Under the pieces are notes generated by a model, which saw nothing but the letters and a program-made list of their open reading frames with translations, searched no databases and was not told the origin of the DNA. Below are positions 50,353 to 62,139 of a stretch of 64,000 nt of DNA, in pieces. This DNA is from Haliotis asinina (lineage: Eukaryota; Mollusca; Gastropoda; Lepetellida; Haliotidae): positions 55,041,673 to 55,105,672 of the forward strand of contig NC_090288.1 in the NCBI RefSeq assembly GCF_037392515.1, read 5' to 3'. The position numbers were made by a program, and so were the translations under genes. The number at the start of each line of letters is the position of its first letter. Position 1 is the stretch's first letter.

Positions 50353-51169
50353 GGTGTCATGTTCACTGCTTTCTTTGATATTCAGGGCTCCAGATAAGGG
50401 CTGTATCACCATATGTGTGGATGAAAAATATGTATGATATGGTAGGAATAAAACAGAAAATCAGATATGCACTACATCAATGGTGTACAGTCTTAGGATC
50501 ATTTATGGACGTATTTATCTGTTGTTTTATTGTCTATTGACCTGTTTATATAAGAGTAGCAATGTTGTGGAACACAGATGAAGTGCAACACAAGATTACT
50601 GACATGCCATTAAATCCTACTCAGTGCTCTAAACGGACTCTTCAGTTTTCCAGCACTACTATATAGAGATATCTGGAGCCCTGATATTGCTTGACTATTA
50701 CTGTTTAAAAAATACACATCCCCATGAAGATCCAGGTTTGAATTGCTCTTCAGGAGCACAAGCTTGTCAGATAACTCCAGGGTCTGCTGGTCAGACTGAT
50801 CTATGCACAATGGATATGATGACAAGCAATGGTCATTACATCAGCCTGTCTGGCCCTGACTACTTTTTAAAATATCACCTTCAGACAGCTAGAATATCAT
50901 CATAAGAGGCAACTACAAGGGATTGCGTAGTTCAACTCACTGACTTAGTTGACACTAATGTTCTTTAAGAAGCATTTTAGTGTGTGAGCGAGTATGGCTT
51001 TCTGACTCCGTACCATTTCTTGGTTGGTACACAGATTGAAATATTTCGGCAAGTTCGTGCTTTTTAATATGGTCGGTTAGTCTTTTGGCAACAATTCACT
51101 CCATACACTTACAGGCAAAGGAAACGTTAGAGACTGGCCTAAAAATTTCAGAAGTCATCAGGGTCTAAT

Positions 51170-51720
51170 GATTAGTAATGGTGTGATTACGGCTTGTTTG
51201 TAGGCACTGGGTACCTCACCACTGTTGAAGGAAATGTTGAAAATTCAAGCAAATGAGGCAAAGATGGTCTATGGTTGACTTGGTGAGCCATATTGGTATA
51301 ACATCAAGTGATGATATCTTTGTCGTAGCTCAGTCTTAGCAATAGTCTTCTTGAGTTCCTGGTTTGTGATGGTGTTAAGTGTGTCCCCGCCAAACTGCAG
51401 ATCATCTGTGTTGGAAAATCCCTGGTTACTTTCTAGGTCAGCGTGAATGCTGTCAATTTTGCTGGAGAAGAAGTTCACAAATCTTTCTTCCAGATCCTTT
51501 GCATTGCTGTGCACAGAAAGTGTGAATGTGGCATTATGTTTGAGCAGGTTATTGAGGAGCAGGTATAGCTGTCATGGATTGTACTAGTTATCCTGGATAT
51601 TCTACGAAATGAAAGACTGTTTTGTGGATCTTAGTAATTTTTTTTGGTAAACATGATTCCTGGCTTTTGCATAAAGTAGACGAAGGACTTTGAGCCCAGT
51701 GTTGAGACAGATGACTACTG
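51170..51720 (-). mobile_element. LINE relic, linker and start of reverse transcriptase
   Basis: In conceptual minus-strand translation this shows AKARNHVYQKK, then DLEERFVNFFSSKIDSIHADL and, in a shifted frame, VIPIWLTKSTIDHL. These are typical of the region between endonuclease and RT in CR1/jockey-like LINEs. Frameshifts and stops are present. Confidence 0.7.
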
Positions 51721-51759
51721 TACCTGTTATCCAGCAGGAATGTGGTTCACAGAATCTGT

Positions 51760-51890
51760 CAATAATATGTCATGGGATCCCCATTGCGTAGACAGATACT
51801 CAGGTTGCTGATCTCTGGATTGTGTGGTCCAGACTTGATTATTTACAGACTGCGACCATATATCTAGAACTTTGATGAGTGCACTGTTGA
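51760..51890 (+). mobile_element. SINE family B fragment
   Basis: CCCCATTGCGTAGACAGATAC, CTGGATTGTGTGGTCCAGAC and TTATTTACAGACTGCGACC lie just beyond the LINE relic. Confidence 0.7.
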
Positions 51891-51899
51891 GTACCTGGA

Positions 51900-52985
51900 T
51901 ACTGAACTTGTGAAGTTATTCTCTTCAGCACATTTTCATTAGGTTTGAAAAGGGAACACTGTCCAAGAATTGCACTTGTGTGGTCCTTGATCAAAGATAA
52001 CATCTTATTACATGAGAAAGCATGTATAAATGATTCGGACTACTCTATCCATGGCCAGTATGTGAATTAGTTCTTAGATTCCCATATTCTCCTGCCAGAA
52101 TTTAATGCTCTTTCAACAAAAAATAGAATGACTAATTTTCAGCAATTAAATCACATGATGAATAGATGAACATTTAGACAGTTTGAATGTGTATCTTAAT
52201 GTGAACAACACCTGGTTGACATAGCAGTAATATAAATGAAAATGAATAGATCTTTTAGGATGAAACTTTCTTTTTTGGTAAGGAACTGTCAGAATAATGA
52301 TGCAAGGTTTATCCAAATTTAGAACTGACATGGTATATATTTGTTTTCACAATTTTCACAGAAATATAATTGCAGTTTGATATCATGTTGTCACAATATT
52401 TTCAAATCGAATTTGATTTGATGGCCAATTGTAAAACGTTTGTGACATACATGCCCCTGACCAATCAATATGCATCATTGTTTTGTCTAAAACAACAAAA
52501 AGAAATTTATTGAACAAGAATATTCCTTTCAATATGTGTGCATATACATTTCATAAATATGTAGGCTAAATTAAATCGCTGTTCATTAACCTGTTCATAC
52601 AGAACTGCAATATTGGTCCCAATATTGAATATTGCACTTCATAGGAACTATGGTACATGTTCATATCTGTTTTCACAATTTTTTGTGGAAACAGAGTTAA
52701 TGTTTGATATCCTACCATCAGTATATTTTAGTTCAGCATACCTACCCAAACACTTTAAATCTCTAAAATTAAAAAAAAAGTAGAAAAATTTCAAATCTTG
52801 ATAAGCTTTCAAAATTCTTTTTTCATACATGATAAAGTCTGCTGTGACAAAAAAAGAACTAATCCATGCCATTTTTTCATAACTGAAAAAGAATTTTACT
52901 TTTCAAACAATAAATCCACTTTCATGATTATTTATTACCTATTGATCCAATGTTCAGAAAAGCAATCTGCCTATCTCTCTTACTC
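51900..52985. other. AT-rich, no recognisable gene
   Basis: Two loose copies of a phrase around TGTTTTCACAATTTT..TTTGATATC occur near 52335-52385 and 52665-52715. Nothing else is supportable. Confidence 0.4.
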
Positions 52986-52991
52986 ATGTAC

Positions 52992-53163
52992 CAGGAGTGC
53001 TGAAGTAGCCAAGTGATTAAAGCATTTGCCAATCAGTCTGAAAACCTAGGTCTGATTACCCACATGGGTACAGCATGTAAAGCCCATTTCTGTTGTCACC
53101 AGCTTGGATATTGCTGAAACATTGCTAAAAGCATCATAAAACCAAATTCACTCCCTCATTCAT
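52992..53163 (+). mobile_element. SINE family A, diverged, near full length
   Basis: GAAGTAGCCAAGTGATTAAAG, CCCACATGGGTACAGCATG and the tail to CACTCCCTCATTCATT. Confidence 0.7.
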
Positions 53164-53169
53164 TTGGGG

Positions 53170-54800
53170 GCTGAAGGATTTTTTGAGACTTTGAATTGAG
53201 ACTCATTCATTATATGCTAACCACAAGTTGCTGCTAAATTCTTACACCAAACATTTAACACATTCAAATGTCACTTGTAGTAGTTATGAAACATCTGTGA
53301 CATCACCACAGACAGGTCAAATCCAAGCTACTAGTTGGGGCAAATGAGTAACATTGCTTATGAAGCTTATGTTTGCAACTATATTTCTGTCGTGCATTGG
53401 GCTTCCCCTGCAGTGTAGGCATCTGGAAACTTGTGTTCTCTTTCCTAAAACCTGTCCATAGATTCTGCAGTTTTCTGTGTCATATTCTCACAGCACCTCT
53501 TCTGAACAGATTGACAATGGCACATATGTGTAATGTGTCAACATGTTTACTTACGATCAGATCTCCTGCCTCGGTACCCTACCCTGCACTTTTCCCTTGC
53601 AGCAAACAAATGCTGAATAACGGATGGTGCTCGATTTCAAGACAGAAGCACTCGGATTGTTTCATTATTATCGGAGGGGGGGTTGCTTTAATACAGCTAC
53701 ATATATCAATTACTTGACCTGAATGGCACTAATCTTCATACCATGTAGGTTCTAACATACAATATTGTGATCATAACTATTTATGCTCTATCAAATACGC
53801 AAATGCATTGACAGTAATATGAACGTTTGATGGCTACCCACCACAAACAAAAAGTTGACAATGCGGTATTGTGCACCAATTATTAGCCAATCATTAGACA
53901 GTGAGGAGACACACCTTCGTGACATAACCTTGACCTGTGACATTCATCACAGTTAAGCACGGATCCTGAAGTACTTGTGTAAAATATGTACAACATTGTG
54001 TCGACGCACATGGAATACATTGACAAGCGCCGTACTGAGACAAAACGCGCTATCTGTACAACACTGTGTGTATATACATTGTGACAGGGCGTTTCACTGC
54101 ACATGTTTATAAATATGAAATTGCAAAAACAACAAAAATGAATATTTGTTCCGAAGTTTTTTACAGAAGAAATAGTCCCTATGTTGAATGGCAATATTAT
54201 TACGCGTCGTGAATGGAGTATAAAAGTATCATTATCAAAGCAAATTAGTTTAGTTAGTGAATGTTCTTATCTTTTTTAAATATCTAGATCTATGTCGAGT
54301 TACACAGGTGAAGAGTTCTCAGAAGATGCGTAGATTCGAGTAACAAAACACATATACTACGTATTTTCTAATCTCGTCAGAAACATGTGCAATTTGTGTA
54401 TCAGCTGCACTCACACTTGATAATACTCTACTTCCGTGTAAGGATAAAAAGACATAGTTTCCCTATAACGTGAGATTTCGGAATCGGACTTGCATCATCT
54501 CGCAACGTGGACGGTTTCATTATACCGCGGAAGGTTAACAGCTGACAATGTACCATACTGTTTAATATTATTAAGAAACATGCACTTTTGTGATCATAAA
54601 AAATAATATACAAACATACAACAGAATCGCTTCACAGATGCTAATACAAGGTGAGCTATCCACCGGTACGATTATAAAACAGCAGAAAAATAAACGCGTT
54701 TTTCGCACATCCATACTCATAGTCTGCAGGCCATGCCTGATCTGAGCCGAACTCGTGCTTGGACATTTATCAGTAAATGACCCGACAGTCACTATGACCT
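53170..54800. other. No recognisable gene
   Basis: Open frames up to 114 codons have no motifs and no splice support. Confidence 0.4.
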
Positions 54801-54802
54801 AC

Positions 54803-55010
54803 CTGTGACGTGCTGAAGCATCTCACTAGTCGAGTTACACCGAACATAAGATAATCGTTTATCAGCACCGGGTCAGTCCTGTAGACAACGAGCGGATACA
54901 CACAACACTGAGGCTGACCCAGGGGTCAAGGCCGCGCTATGCTGGGTTTGACATGGCGGGAAAATTGAAATTCCGCACACCGTGAACACGTGCGCAGGTG
55001 ATGTCTGATA
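54803..55010 (-). promoter_or_regulatory. Possible promoter and 5' UTR exon of the ALDH1L gene
   Basis: A consensus donor CACAG|GTAGGTC (exon end 54803) lies in a locally GC-richer, CpG-containing island with GGCGGGAAAATTGAAATT and a nuclear-receptor-like GGGGTCAAGG (plus-strand reading). It would splice to the acceptor at 42702, leaving a 12.1 kb intron. A short upstream ORF starting GAGATGCTTCAGCACG would then stop at TAG just before the true start. No transcript evidence. Confidence 0.3.
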
Positions 55011-55464
55011 GAGATTGTATGATTCAAGATGATTGTACTTGTGTAATTAAGTTAAGTACACATGTTGTCCGTGCGTGCGTGCGTTCGTGTGCGGACAGAC
55101 ATTTTTTTATTAGAGCAAACGGCTGAGATACGATGTCGCAAGTTTACGGACATCCCACTGAAAGTATGCCACTGAAACCAATCTTGTTACAAACTTCAGA
55201 CACAGTAACACTAAGTACATCTACCAATATTGATATAAGGTAAGCTACATTTACAAACAACATGTTTTTGAAAGATAAAAGTTTCGGAATGATGGAACTG
55301 CTGCCTCGATCAAGGGTATTAGTAGAGTGATAAGATAGCACGTGACAAAATTGTTTCTATATTATTGCAGCTGGTCAATAGCTGTCTTGTCCATACAACC
55401 TCTTTGGTGATTCTGGCACGCGATATATGCAAGTCTGACCACCGGCACTTTTAAATATCCTTCA

Positions 55465-55670
55465 ACTTTGAAGATCCCGGTTAATACTGGTCTTCAGTAG
55501 TTCATGTTTGTCATAATCAGGTGGTTAGGCTTTACTGACATGTATCCCAGTAGCGGAGATCGATGTTCATGCTGTTGATCACTGGATTGTTTCGTCAAGA
55601 CTACACCATTTACAGATTGACACCATATGGCTGGAATATTGCTGAATGCATCCTTAAATAACAGCAGCAG
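55465..55670 (+). mobile_element. SINE family B, diverged
   Basis: GATCGATGTTCATGCTGTTGA, CACTGGATTGTTTCG and ATATGGCTGGAATATTGCTG lie in the family B order. Confidence 0.75.
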
Positions 55671-55847
55671 CAAAAACAAAATGATTCTTCATTTCTAAGC
55701 CATAATCATTCGCTAAAGGGTTTTCGAAAATCTGAATCACATGGAGATTTCTGTAGACTCCCAGTACTAGCCGACGTTAAAATGATTCAATACACATTCA
55801 TCGATACAGTTGTATTATTATGGATTGCGGCAGGCTACACTTGTACG

Positions 55848-56035
55848 AGTAGACTATAGGTAAAAGGGTTCGTAAGGCCGTAGACTGGGATTCGATTCCC
55901 ATATGGGTGTGAAGCCCATTTCCGGTGCCAGCAAATATTCCAGCAACATCACTGCGTGTGCGCTGGGGGCATCAGGAATGGGCTTTACGCATTGTAATCA
56001 CGTGGGGAATCGAACCCGGGTCTTCAGCGCATTAA
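55848..56035. mobile_element. Two SINE family A copies head to head
   Basis: A plus copy (GGGATTCGATTCCCATATGG..GAAGCCCATTTCCGG, to about 55925) meets a minus copy (AAATATTCCAGCAACATCAC..GGGAATCGAACCCGGGTC) that ends at about 56035. Confidence 0.75.
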
Positions 56036-56207
56036 CCCCTATTCCCTTCCCACCCTCTTTCTCTTTCGCGGAGCTTGAAACAGTATGCCTGCCCGAAGTA
56101 TGAGGTCGTGAGCAATAGTCTAATCTTGGTTGTGTACACATACAAGTAAATAATCTACTCGTTACATTAAAAACAACAACTGTTCATTGTGGTAAACAGC
56201 CTCTGTC

Positions 56208-56345
56208 ACAGAGAAAGCTCAATGTCTGGTTTATTGACACCCATTTGTCTGTCTGCCTGTCTGCTAAAGACAATATGCAATATCATTGACCACACGCAAT
56301 TTGAACTTAACACGTATTAGGCCAAACGCCATAAACAAAATAAAT
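56208..56345. repeat. Dispersed repeat, copy 1
   Basis: CTCAATGTCTGGTTTATTGAC..GTCTGCCTGTCTGCTAA..TGACCACACGCAATTTGAAC recurs at 58274-58410 in the same orientation, about 80% alike by eye. Family unknown. Confidence 0.65.
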
Positions 56346-56454
56346 TGATTTATGACAAGTGCAACCAAGTACTGTCTCTGACACATTATGTAACTAGACA
56401 GGTGTGATACTTGTACATATGACATGTTTTTATGTCTGTGGGTTGCAAACAAAC

Positions 56455-56564
56455 TTTTCTCTGATGACTGGATCTGACGGAAACTGGTGCAAACTATTGT
56501 CCGTTTCAAGTCCTGCTTTGTACTTGAACGAATGACAGTTTCCAGCCACGCAGTAGTTCACCAT
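56455..56564 (-). CDS. THAP-type zinc finger exon
   Basis: Starting at ATG 56562-56564, the frame encodes MVNYCVAGNCHSF, a short basic insert and LHQFPSDPVIREKF. This is the N-terminal half of a THAP domain (C-x4-C, then H-x-FP..D..R), which binds DNA in THAP proteins and in P-element transposases. A possible donor (AAAA|GTTTGT) ends the exon at 56455; read through, it stops after seven more codons. The second C..H pair and the AVPTIF box would be in a later exon, which I did not find. It may be a host gene's first exon or a relic of a P-like transposon. The unknown repeat at 56208 lies just downstream. Confidence 0.55.
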
Positions 56565-56649
56565 CTCTACTGGGATGATTTTTGATTGGATCGAACGAAA
56601 ATTCAGAGAACATGTATTTACAAAACCCAACATCTCTATATACATTCTT

Positions 56650-57480
56650 TATGGATAACAACTTCCTCTAGTGTATATGATTTTGTTTGACAAAGGTCTA
56701 TGAATCCATTCCATAACGACGCATCAATTACATTAAAAAAAGTTATGATCCATAAAGAATCTTACTTTCCAGTGACTCACCATACTTCATCTTTCTGTGC
56801 ACACAATGAGCCCTCAGCGTATCTGCAAATGAACCTTAGAATGTTGTAATTTACCAACTTACACCACGAGGGCAATATTTACTTATTTAATACGCGTGTA
56901 ATGTATTGGGCATGATGAGCATCAAAATAAGTTAAATTTTATTTTACTTTTCTTTAAATAGAAATAATTGCCGTAGTTCAGTTAATCAGTGATGCTAATA
57001 TAGCACTTCCTAAAACAATGGGCATAACTTACCCTAATGCTTGCTTTAAATTAAGCAGAACTTAGAACCCGTCGTTTGATCTGCGCTCTACCTTATTTAC
57101 TGTTTGTTTGTACAATCATAAAGACATTAAAGTGACAACCATGCACAAATTACACCCCTTGTTATATCCTTTTTACTGAACCATTCTAATGAAAAAAGTT
57201 TGAAAACACTAATGGTTTCATCAAAGTTTTGCTTAGAGTGGAGGCAGATTTTGAATATTTATATATGAAAGTTCCATCACAACCCATAACGCTCTCTCAA
57301 AAAAACCATAACGCACAAACACATGTATTTACACATAAATCGTCAGTGGATTTGACTGTCAATATTTTACGGTGCTTCAGTCATTAAGCAGACCTGGTTT
57401 GACCGGATTTTTTTCTCATATGCGACACCGCGTTAACAGGCTTATCTGAAGCAGCCGTCATAAGTATCCGTCGAGTCAAT
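56650..57480. promoter_or_regulatory. Intergenic region between the THAP exon and the PM20D1-like gene
   Basis: AT-rich and without SINEs, it separates two divergent starts, so it should hold the PM20D1-like promoter. No TATA box is convincingly placed. The sequence becomes more GC-rich after 57400. Confidence 0.3.
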
Positions 57481-57520
57481 TTCAGACCTTTGAACCCAGC
57501 TATTGTCATGTGATCTCAAA

Positions 57521-57788
57521 ATGGCGGCCTCCACATGTCGTCTTGTGTTGACAATTTTATGCAGCGTTGTTTTCGTCTTGGCAGCTATAGTTATCATACG
57601 GACTTTCACGCTGTCCGTCCGGATGGACGATATTCAGATTTGTGATTCGAAAGATGATGATTTCATAGAAGCAACAGATGAAATAATTCAAAAATTTAGG
57701 ACAGCTTTAAGGTTCAAAACAGTCTCATTAGAAGCGGGAATATACGACAGAGATGAACTGTTCAAAATGGTTGAATTTATCAAATCAG
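57521..57788 (+). CDS. PM20D1: PM20D1-like N-acyl-amino-acid synthase/hydrolase, exon 1
   Basis: Exon 1 gives 89 residues from ATG 57521 and ends TCAG|GTATTT (phase 1). Residues about 8-29 form a hydrophobic signal peptide or anchor (LVLTILCSVVFVLAAIVIIR), as expected for a secreted or lumenal M20 enzyme. The rest (EATDEIIQKFRTALRFKTVS) matches the start of the mature domain of PM20D1 and related carboxypeptidase-S-like proteins. The start is AAAATGGCGG, a good Kozak context. An in-frame ATG 18 bases upstream is weaker. The family hydrolyses or forms N-acyl amino acids using two zinc ions. Confidence 0.88.
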
Positions 57789-57860
57789 GTATTTGTGTTT
57801 TTGAATGAAAAGATATTACACCCCCACCCGAGTTCCCAACCCCAACCCCAACCAATCAAA

Positions 57861-57997
57861 ATATATCCTTGTCACCTCTGTCTCATACCTATATCCTAGT
57901 TGCTGGAGAGACTCCGCCTTACCTTGACATATCCTTGTTACTTCTGTCGTACACTGACATCCATGTGGGAGAGACCCTGCTTTGCATTTGATATATC
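57861..57997. repeat. Degenerate tandem repeat, about 66-bp unit, after exon 1
   Basis: TATATCCTTGTCACCTCTGTC..GAGAGACTCCGCCTT, then CATATCCTTGTTACTTCTGTC..GAGAGACCCTGCTTT, then a third start TATATCCTTGTAT. Confidence 0.6.
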
Positions 57998-58273
57998 CTT
58001 GTATACAGTCAAATACAATGTAAAACACAACTTGGCAGATTGTGATACCTTTCGGTAAGCACTTACCAAAACAAGTGATAAAAAATGCCAATTCAGCCTA
58101 TAAAATTGTGGAAAAAATGTGAGGAAAAAAAGCCCGTGAAATCGTAGTTCAAACAAATCACAAATTTTTTCCTAGCGCTGGGGGAAAAAGTGGTTTCAAT
58201 AGCCCTGCTGCGCTGCGCTGTGCTCATAATGCACGTGCAGTGAATAGGTTCACGAAGCTTGAAGTTCGTGACT

Positions 58274-58410
58274 CTATCACAGAGAAAACTCAGTGTCTGG
58301 TTTATTGATACCTATGTCTGCCTGTCTGCTAATATGCAAGGCACAACTTCAGTCACTGACCACATGCAATTTGAAATTAACACCTGTCGGGCTTATAAGC
58401 CATAAACAAT
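58274..58410. repeat. Dispersed repeat, copy 2
   Basis: Direct partner of 56208-56345. Confidence 0.65.
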
Positions 58411-59123
58411 GAGCTGGCTAAACGTATCAGCAAATGAACCAGTGGCCAGTGAAAAGGTTCCCTTACATCTGAGTGCACACCCGCCGGCTCTGACTGGGTT
58501 TAGTATCGTGGCGAAGGAGGTAAACCTGAGTACAAAATATTGCACTTTTGATTTGCGATTATATGCTTATAAATTTGTTTATTTGATTTTTCTTGATCAG
58601 AAATGCTTTTTATATGTTGTGAATAGGTGATAACTGTGTTTTAATTATTGATTGCATGTGACCTTTAAGGGACCCTGTCTTACACTTACATATCTTTGTT
58701 ACTGAAAAAAATCTAAAATTCTCTAAAAATGTCTCTAAAATTCACTCTCTACCTGCTTATTACTAAGGTTTTGCGCTCTTTTTGGGTTCCAGCACATGGC
58801 TGTTGCCCCCTACTTTGGGTAGGTTTACTAGGATTGGCGTTACAACTTTATATTATTGACTAATTAACCCTTCATTAGTCTCAGGTAGCTGTGACCCACT
58901 TTTTCACCTGTTCAACAGGTAGCACAGGCTGGAGTGAGTGGGGCTTACACACCGACAGACCCTCCAATCCCGGAGCTTCCGTCTTCACGGATACTTCGGG
59001 TTCGTGACACACTCCAAACCCTCCGTGTATCGAACTTTTGGGTACTGAACCCTCTGGATTTATGTGTGGACAAATCATTCAGGGTATTAACAGTCCATAC
59101 TCGTATGGGTAGTTGCTCCACGG

Positions 59124-60562
59124 ATGTCCGCAACTCAACCTATTATGGATCTGTTCTACACCCCCTACTGTGGGACTCGTAAGAGTCAGGAAAACCTTCA
59201 TGCGGTCTTCAGGGGGTGCAAACCAATGTGTGCGGCTGATTCCCATTGCTCGGAATCTGATCCGGAATTCAAGGCCTACTTGGCCGCCATCCGGAGATCC
59301 GAACAGGCTACGGCTACCTCCCCAGCTTCCTCCACCTCCTCGAGGGTTTCTAACTTTCCATCTCCTCATACTCCCCTTTCAACTCTGGTCTTGGCAGGTG
59401 GGGACGAGATCGTTATTCGGGAGCAGTTAAAGGAGTTCGACCTTGAAAGTGAGCAGGAAGCACTTACGGACACCCTGATGAGCCGTTCACCAGTTTGGGC
59501 CCTTCTCATGCTCGGGGGACTTCCTGCAGCATCTCCCCTTCACCTACTCTGGACAGAGGAGGAGGAAAAAGAGATCCAAAAGGAGTAGGTCAAACGAAGT
59601 TTCTCTGACCGCTAGGGTACTTGACTCAGTGAAGACACTCGTCTCAAGCCTTCTAGACCAGCAGCTGGACCCTCCGAACCCCCCGCCAAGGTCCCTCTCC
59701 CCCATACGTGAATCTTCCCATTCACCCCGGAGAGTGGAACGGTTGGCTTCCCCCATCAGACAGCCTAACCCTCAGGATGAGGTGGATATATATAACACTT
59801 CCCTCATTCGCATCCTTCCGGAGGCTGAGGATGCTACCCCTCCACCTACGGGAGATCCAATAGCTCACCTAGCGGCTGTGGCGGAATTTTCAGGGTTACC
59901 TGTGGTGGAACTTGAGGACCACCCGTCTGCCGCCAAGAGGGTTAGGGTGGCTACCTTTAGTTGTGAGGATTCCCTCCATTCCCCTCAGAAGGCCCTCCTA
60001 CCCATTGTCTTCTTCAGGAGGCGGGAAGTGACTTTCAATCGGAGGTGGCTGCAGTGGGACCTGGTCATCTCCTTCCTTCGTTATTCCTTATGGACAGACA
60101 ACGTCACAAAATCCCCTTGGCTAACTCCCCAATACCACTAGACCCCCCATGTTGGACCAGGGCATCAATCGGATTGCTTCCAGGCAGGTACCTCATAAGG
60201 TTTCCGATGCACACTTGTCACACCTTGACAAGGAGGCATGGTCTATCTTACGTTCAACCAGTTACTTAGCCCACGCCTGTCAGGCCATGGCAACTTTTGC
60301 CAAGGAAGCAGGCATGGAAGACGGTGCAGAGTCTATATACCGTGTATTCGGATCCATGGCAGGAGGCATAACCCAAATCTGCCTGTCTGCAAGACATATT
60401 TCGGCAGACATCACTAATCTCCAACATGAGGGGTTCCCTGGAAGACCGATCTCCCGACGGAGATCAGGGATTGTCTCTGCCATGCCTCCCCTCTGCCTGA
60501 ACTCTCTTTGCAGATTCCGGATGCCCTTTGTTCGAGGCAGGAATATCAGCAACAGGAGTTGA
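59124..60562 (+). pseudogene. Gag-like remnant of the intronic DIRS-type element
   Basis: Three frames cover it in turn (59124-59588, 59629-60141, 60149-60562). They show a Cys-containing N-terminus (YCGTRKSQENLHAVFRGC), Ser/Pro-rich and acidic parts, and the Gag core with SILRSTSYLAHACQAMATFA and YRVFGSMAG. At least two frameshifts or stops separate them. Confidence 0.65.
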
Positions 60563-60611
60563 CTAACAGACGCGCCTCGACCAGAGGGAGAGGTCGTTCG
60601 CAGCCACGGCA

Positions 60612-61517
60612 GTGGTCCAACCGAACCCCCAAAAGACGGAGTCTACTCCCCAAAAAACCGGACAGGACAAGTGTCCTTTCGGAATGGAGGAGGGAAGGAA
60701 GACCACAGGGGTTCCACTCCTTCCTCCACTCCCAGGAAGAAACTTGGTGGGCCCAAGCGCGGAGGCAAACCTCCCCGAATCCCGGAGCACAATTGACGGA
60801 TGGGTCCCGCCAGTCCTTCCCCGTGCGATAGTAGATCCTTCCATAGGGCCTGTAGGGTGTCAGCTCTCAAAATGTGTACCCAACTGGGTTCAGCTCGGAC
60901 TGGACAAGTTCGTATGTCAGATTCTTGTGTCGGGCTTCTACATCCCTGGCTCCTCCCCTCCACCTCTCATCTGCCATCCGGTCGAACATCTACCTGATCC
61001 GGACAGGTTCGAATTGATATTGGAACAGGTGGAAACTCTCATTGCCAAGGAGGCAGTGGAGGAACTCCCTCTCGAGAATCTGACTCCCGGCTATTACTCT
61101 CCGGTATTTCTCAGGCCCCAAAAGAACTCGGGAAAATGGCGGCTAATTCATGATTTGGAGGAGTTCAACTCCTCCTTCCTCGTACAGCCGCCATATTTTC
61201 GACTTTTGACACTCGAATCAGTCATGCAGTCGCTGGAGCCCTCAGACTACATTATATCCCTCAACTTCCAGGATGTGTACCATGCACATCCCAATCTATA
61301 CACCCGATCACAGATACCTCCGTTTCATCCTGGGAGGTCTCCACTTTCAGTGGAAGGTCCTTCCTTTTTGGTCCACTTCCTTCACGAACACGGGGTCCTG
61401 TTTGTGATGTATTTGGACGATGGGTTCAATCACGACCATTCGCTGGCCACTCTGGAAGCACAACGGGACTTTGTAATTCTGCTCCAGCGGTTAGGATGGC
61501 TTGTAAACTTAGACTAG
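60612..61517 (+). pseudogene. Reverse transcriptase remnant of the intronic DIRS-type element
   Basis: One 301-codon frame holds RT motifs FLRPQKNSGKWRLIHDL and MYLDDG. Between them the reading is wrong: after YIISLNFQDVYHAHP the frame slips and a block that should contain the LPFG..P..FTK motif is partly deleted before HEHGVLF. Beyond 61517 the thumb and RNase H start continue in another frame (61496-61855) and end. Not functional. Confidence 0.8.
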
Positions 61518-61969
61518 TCAGACCTAGTGCCGACAAAATCTTTACAGTTTCTTGGGGCCATCTTAGACACAGCTTGGTTCAGAGCCTTCATGCCACACGA
61601 ACGAATGACAAGACTCCAGTCTCTGATGACCCAGGCTCTGAACGGACCTCTGTCCCTCCCTCAGTGGTAGAAGCTACTGGGTCTCCTGACGTCCACACAA
61701 GACCTAACGGTCAGGGGGCAACTCATTCTCCGACCTCTTCAGCTCTTCCTGAACCATCACATCAGGAAGGTGCACTGCACCCACCCCATCTTCTCCATTT
61801 CCTCAAATGGTGGAACCGAGATGAGAATGTATTCAGGGTTGTTTTTGGTTCTTGACCTGCAGCTAGTTATAAGAAATCGTTCACACGATGTGGTTTAAAC
61901 ATATTTATTTCATGTAGTCAGAAAATTAAAATCATGATGGTTTTTATACGTTTATGTCGCTTGCAGTTG

Positions 61970-62130
61970 GGATTCATGGCACTAAGTTTGCACTGTATGT
62001 TGATAAGGTAGAAGTTGTAGACACTTAGAAATACCTTGGAACTATACTGCACAGAAATGGCCATATGACTCATACCCAATCTTAATAATTAGTTACTTTC
62101 ATTAGTCCCTTTCCGAAACTTTATCGGTAC
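61970..62130 (+). mobile_element. Possible LINE RT fragment
   Basis: Conceptual translation gives VDKVEVVDT, a stop, then KYLGTILHRNG, resembling the KYLG box near the end of LINE reverse transcriptases. Heavily decayed. Confidence 0.4.
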
Positions 62131-62139
62131 CATCAAATT

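Larger units (their letters stand above)
58900..61860 (+). mobile_element. DIRS-type retrotransposon relic in PM20D1-like intron 1
   Basis: Plus-strand blocks run in the order Gag then RT then part of RNase H. No recombinase, inverted terminal repeats or internal complementary region were found, so both ends are lost. The host gene's splice sites on either side are unaffected. It is a different, older family than the 18.6-25.1 kb element: the proteins differ greatly and it carries many more breaks. Confidence 0.8.

Noticed and set aside
59079..59369. Minus frame of 96 codons in the PM20D1-like intron
   Set aside because: Antisense to the Gag remnant of the intronic DIRS-type element.
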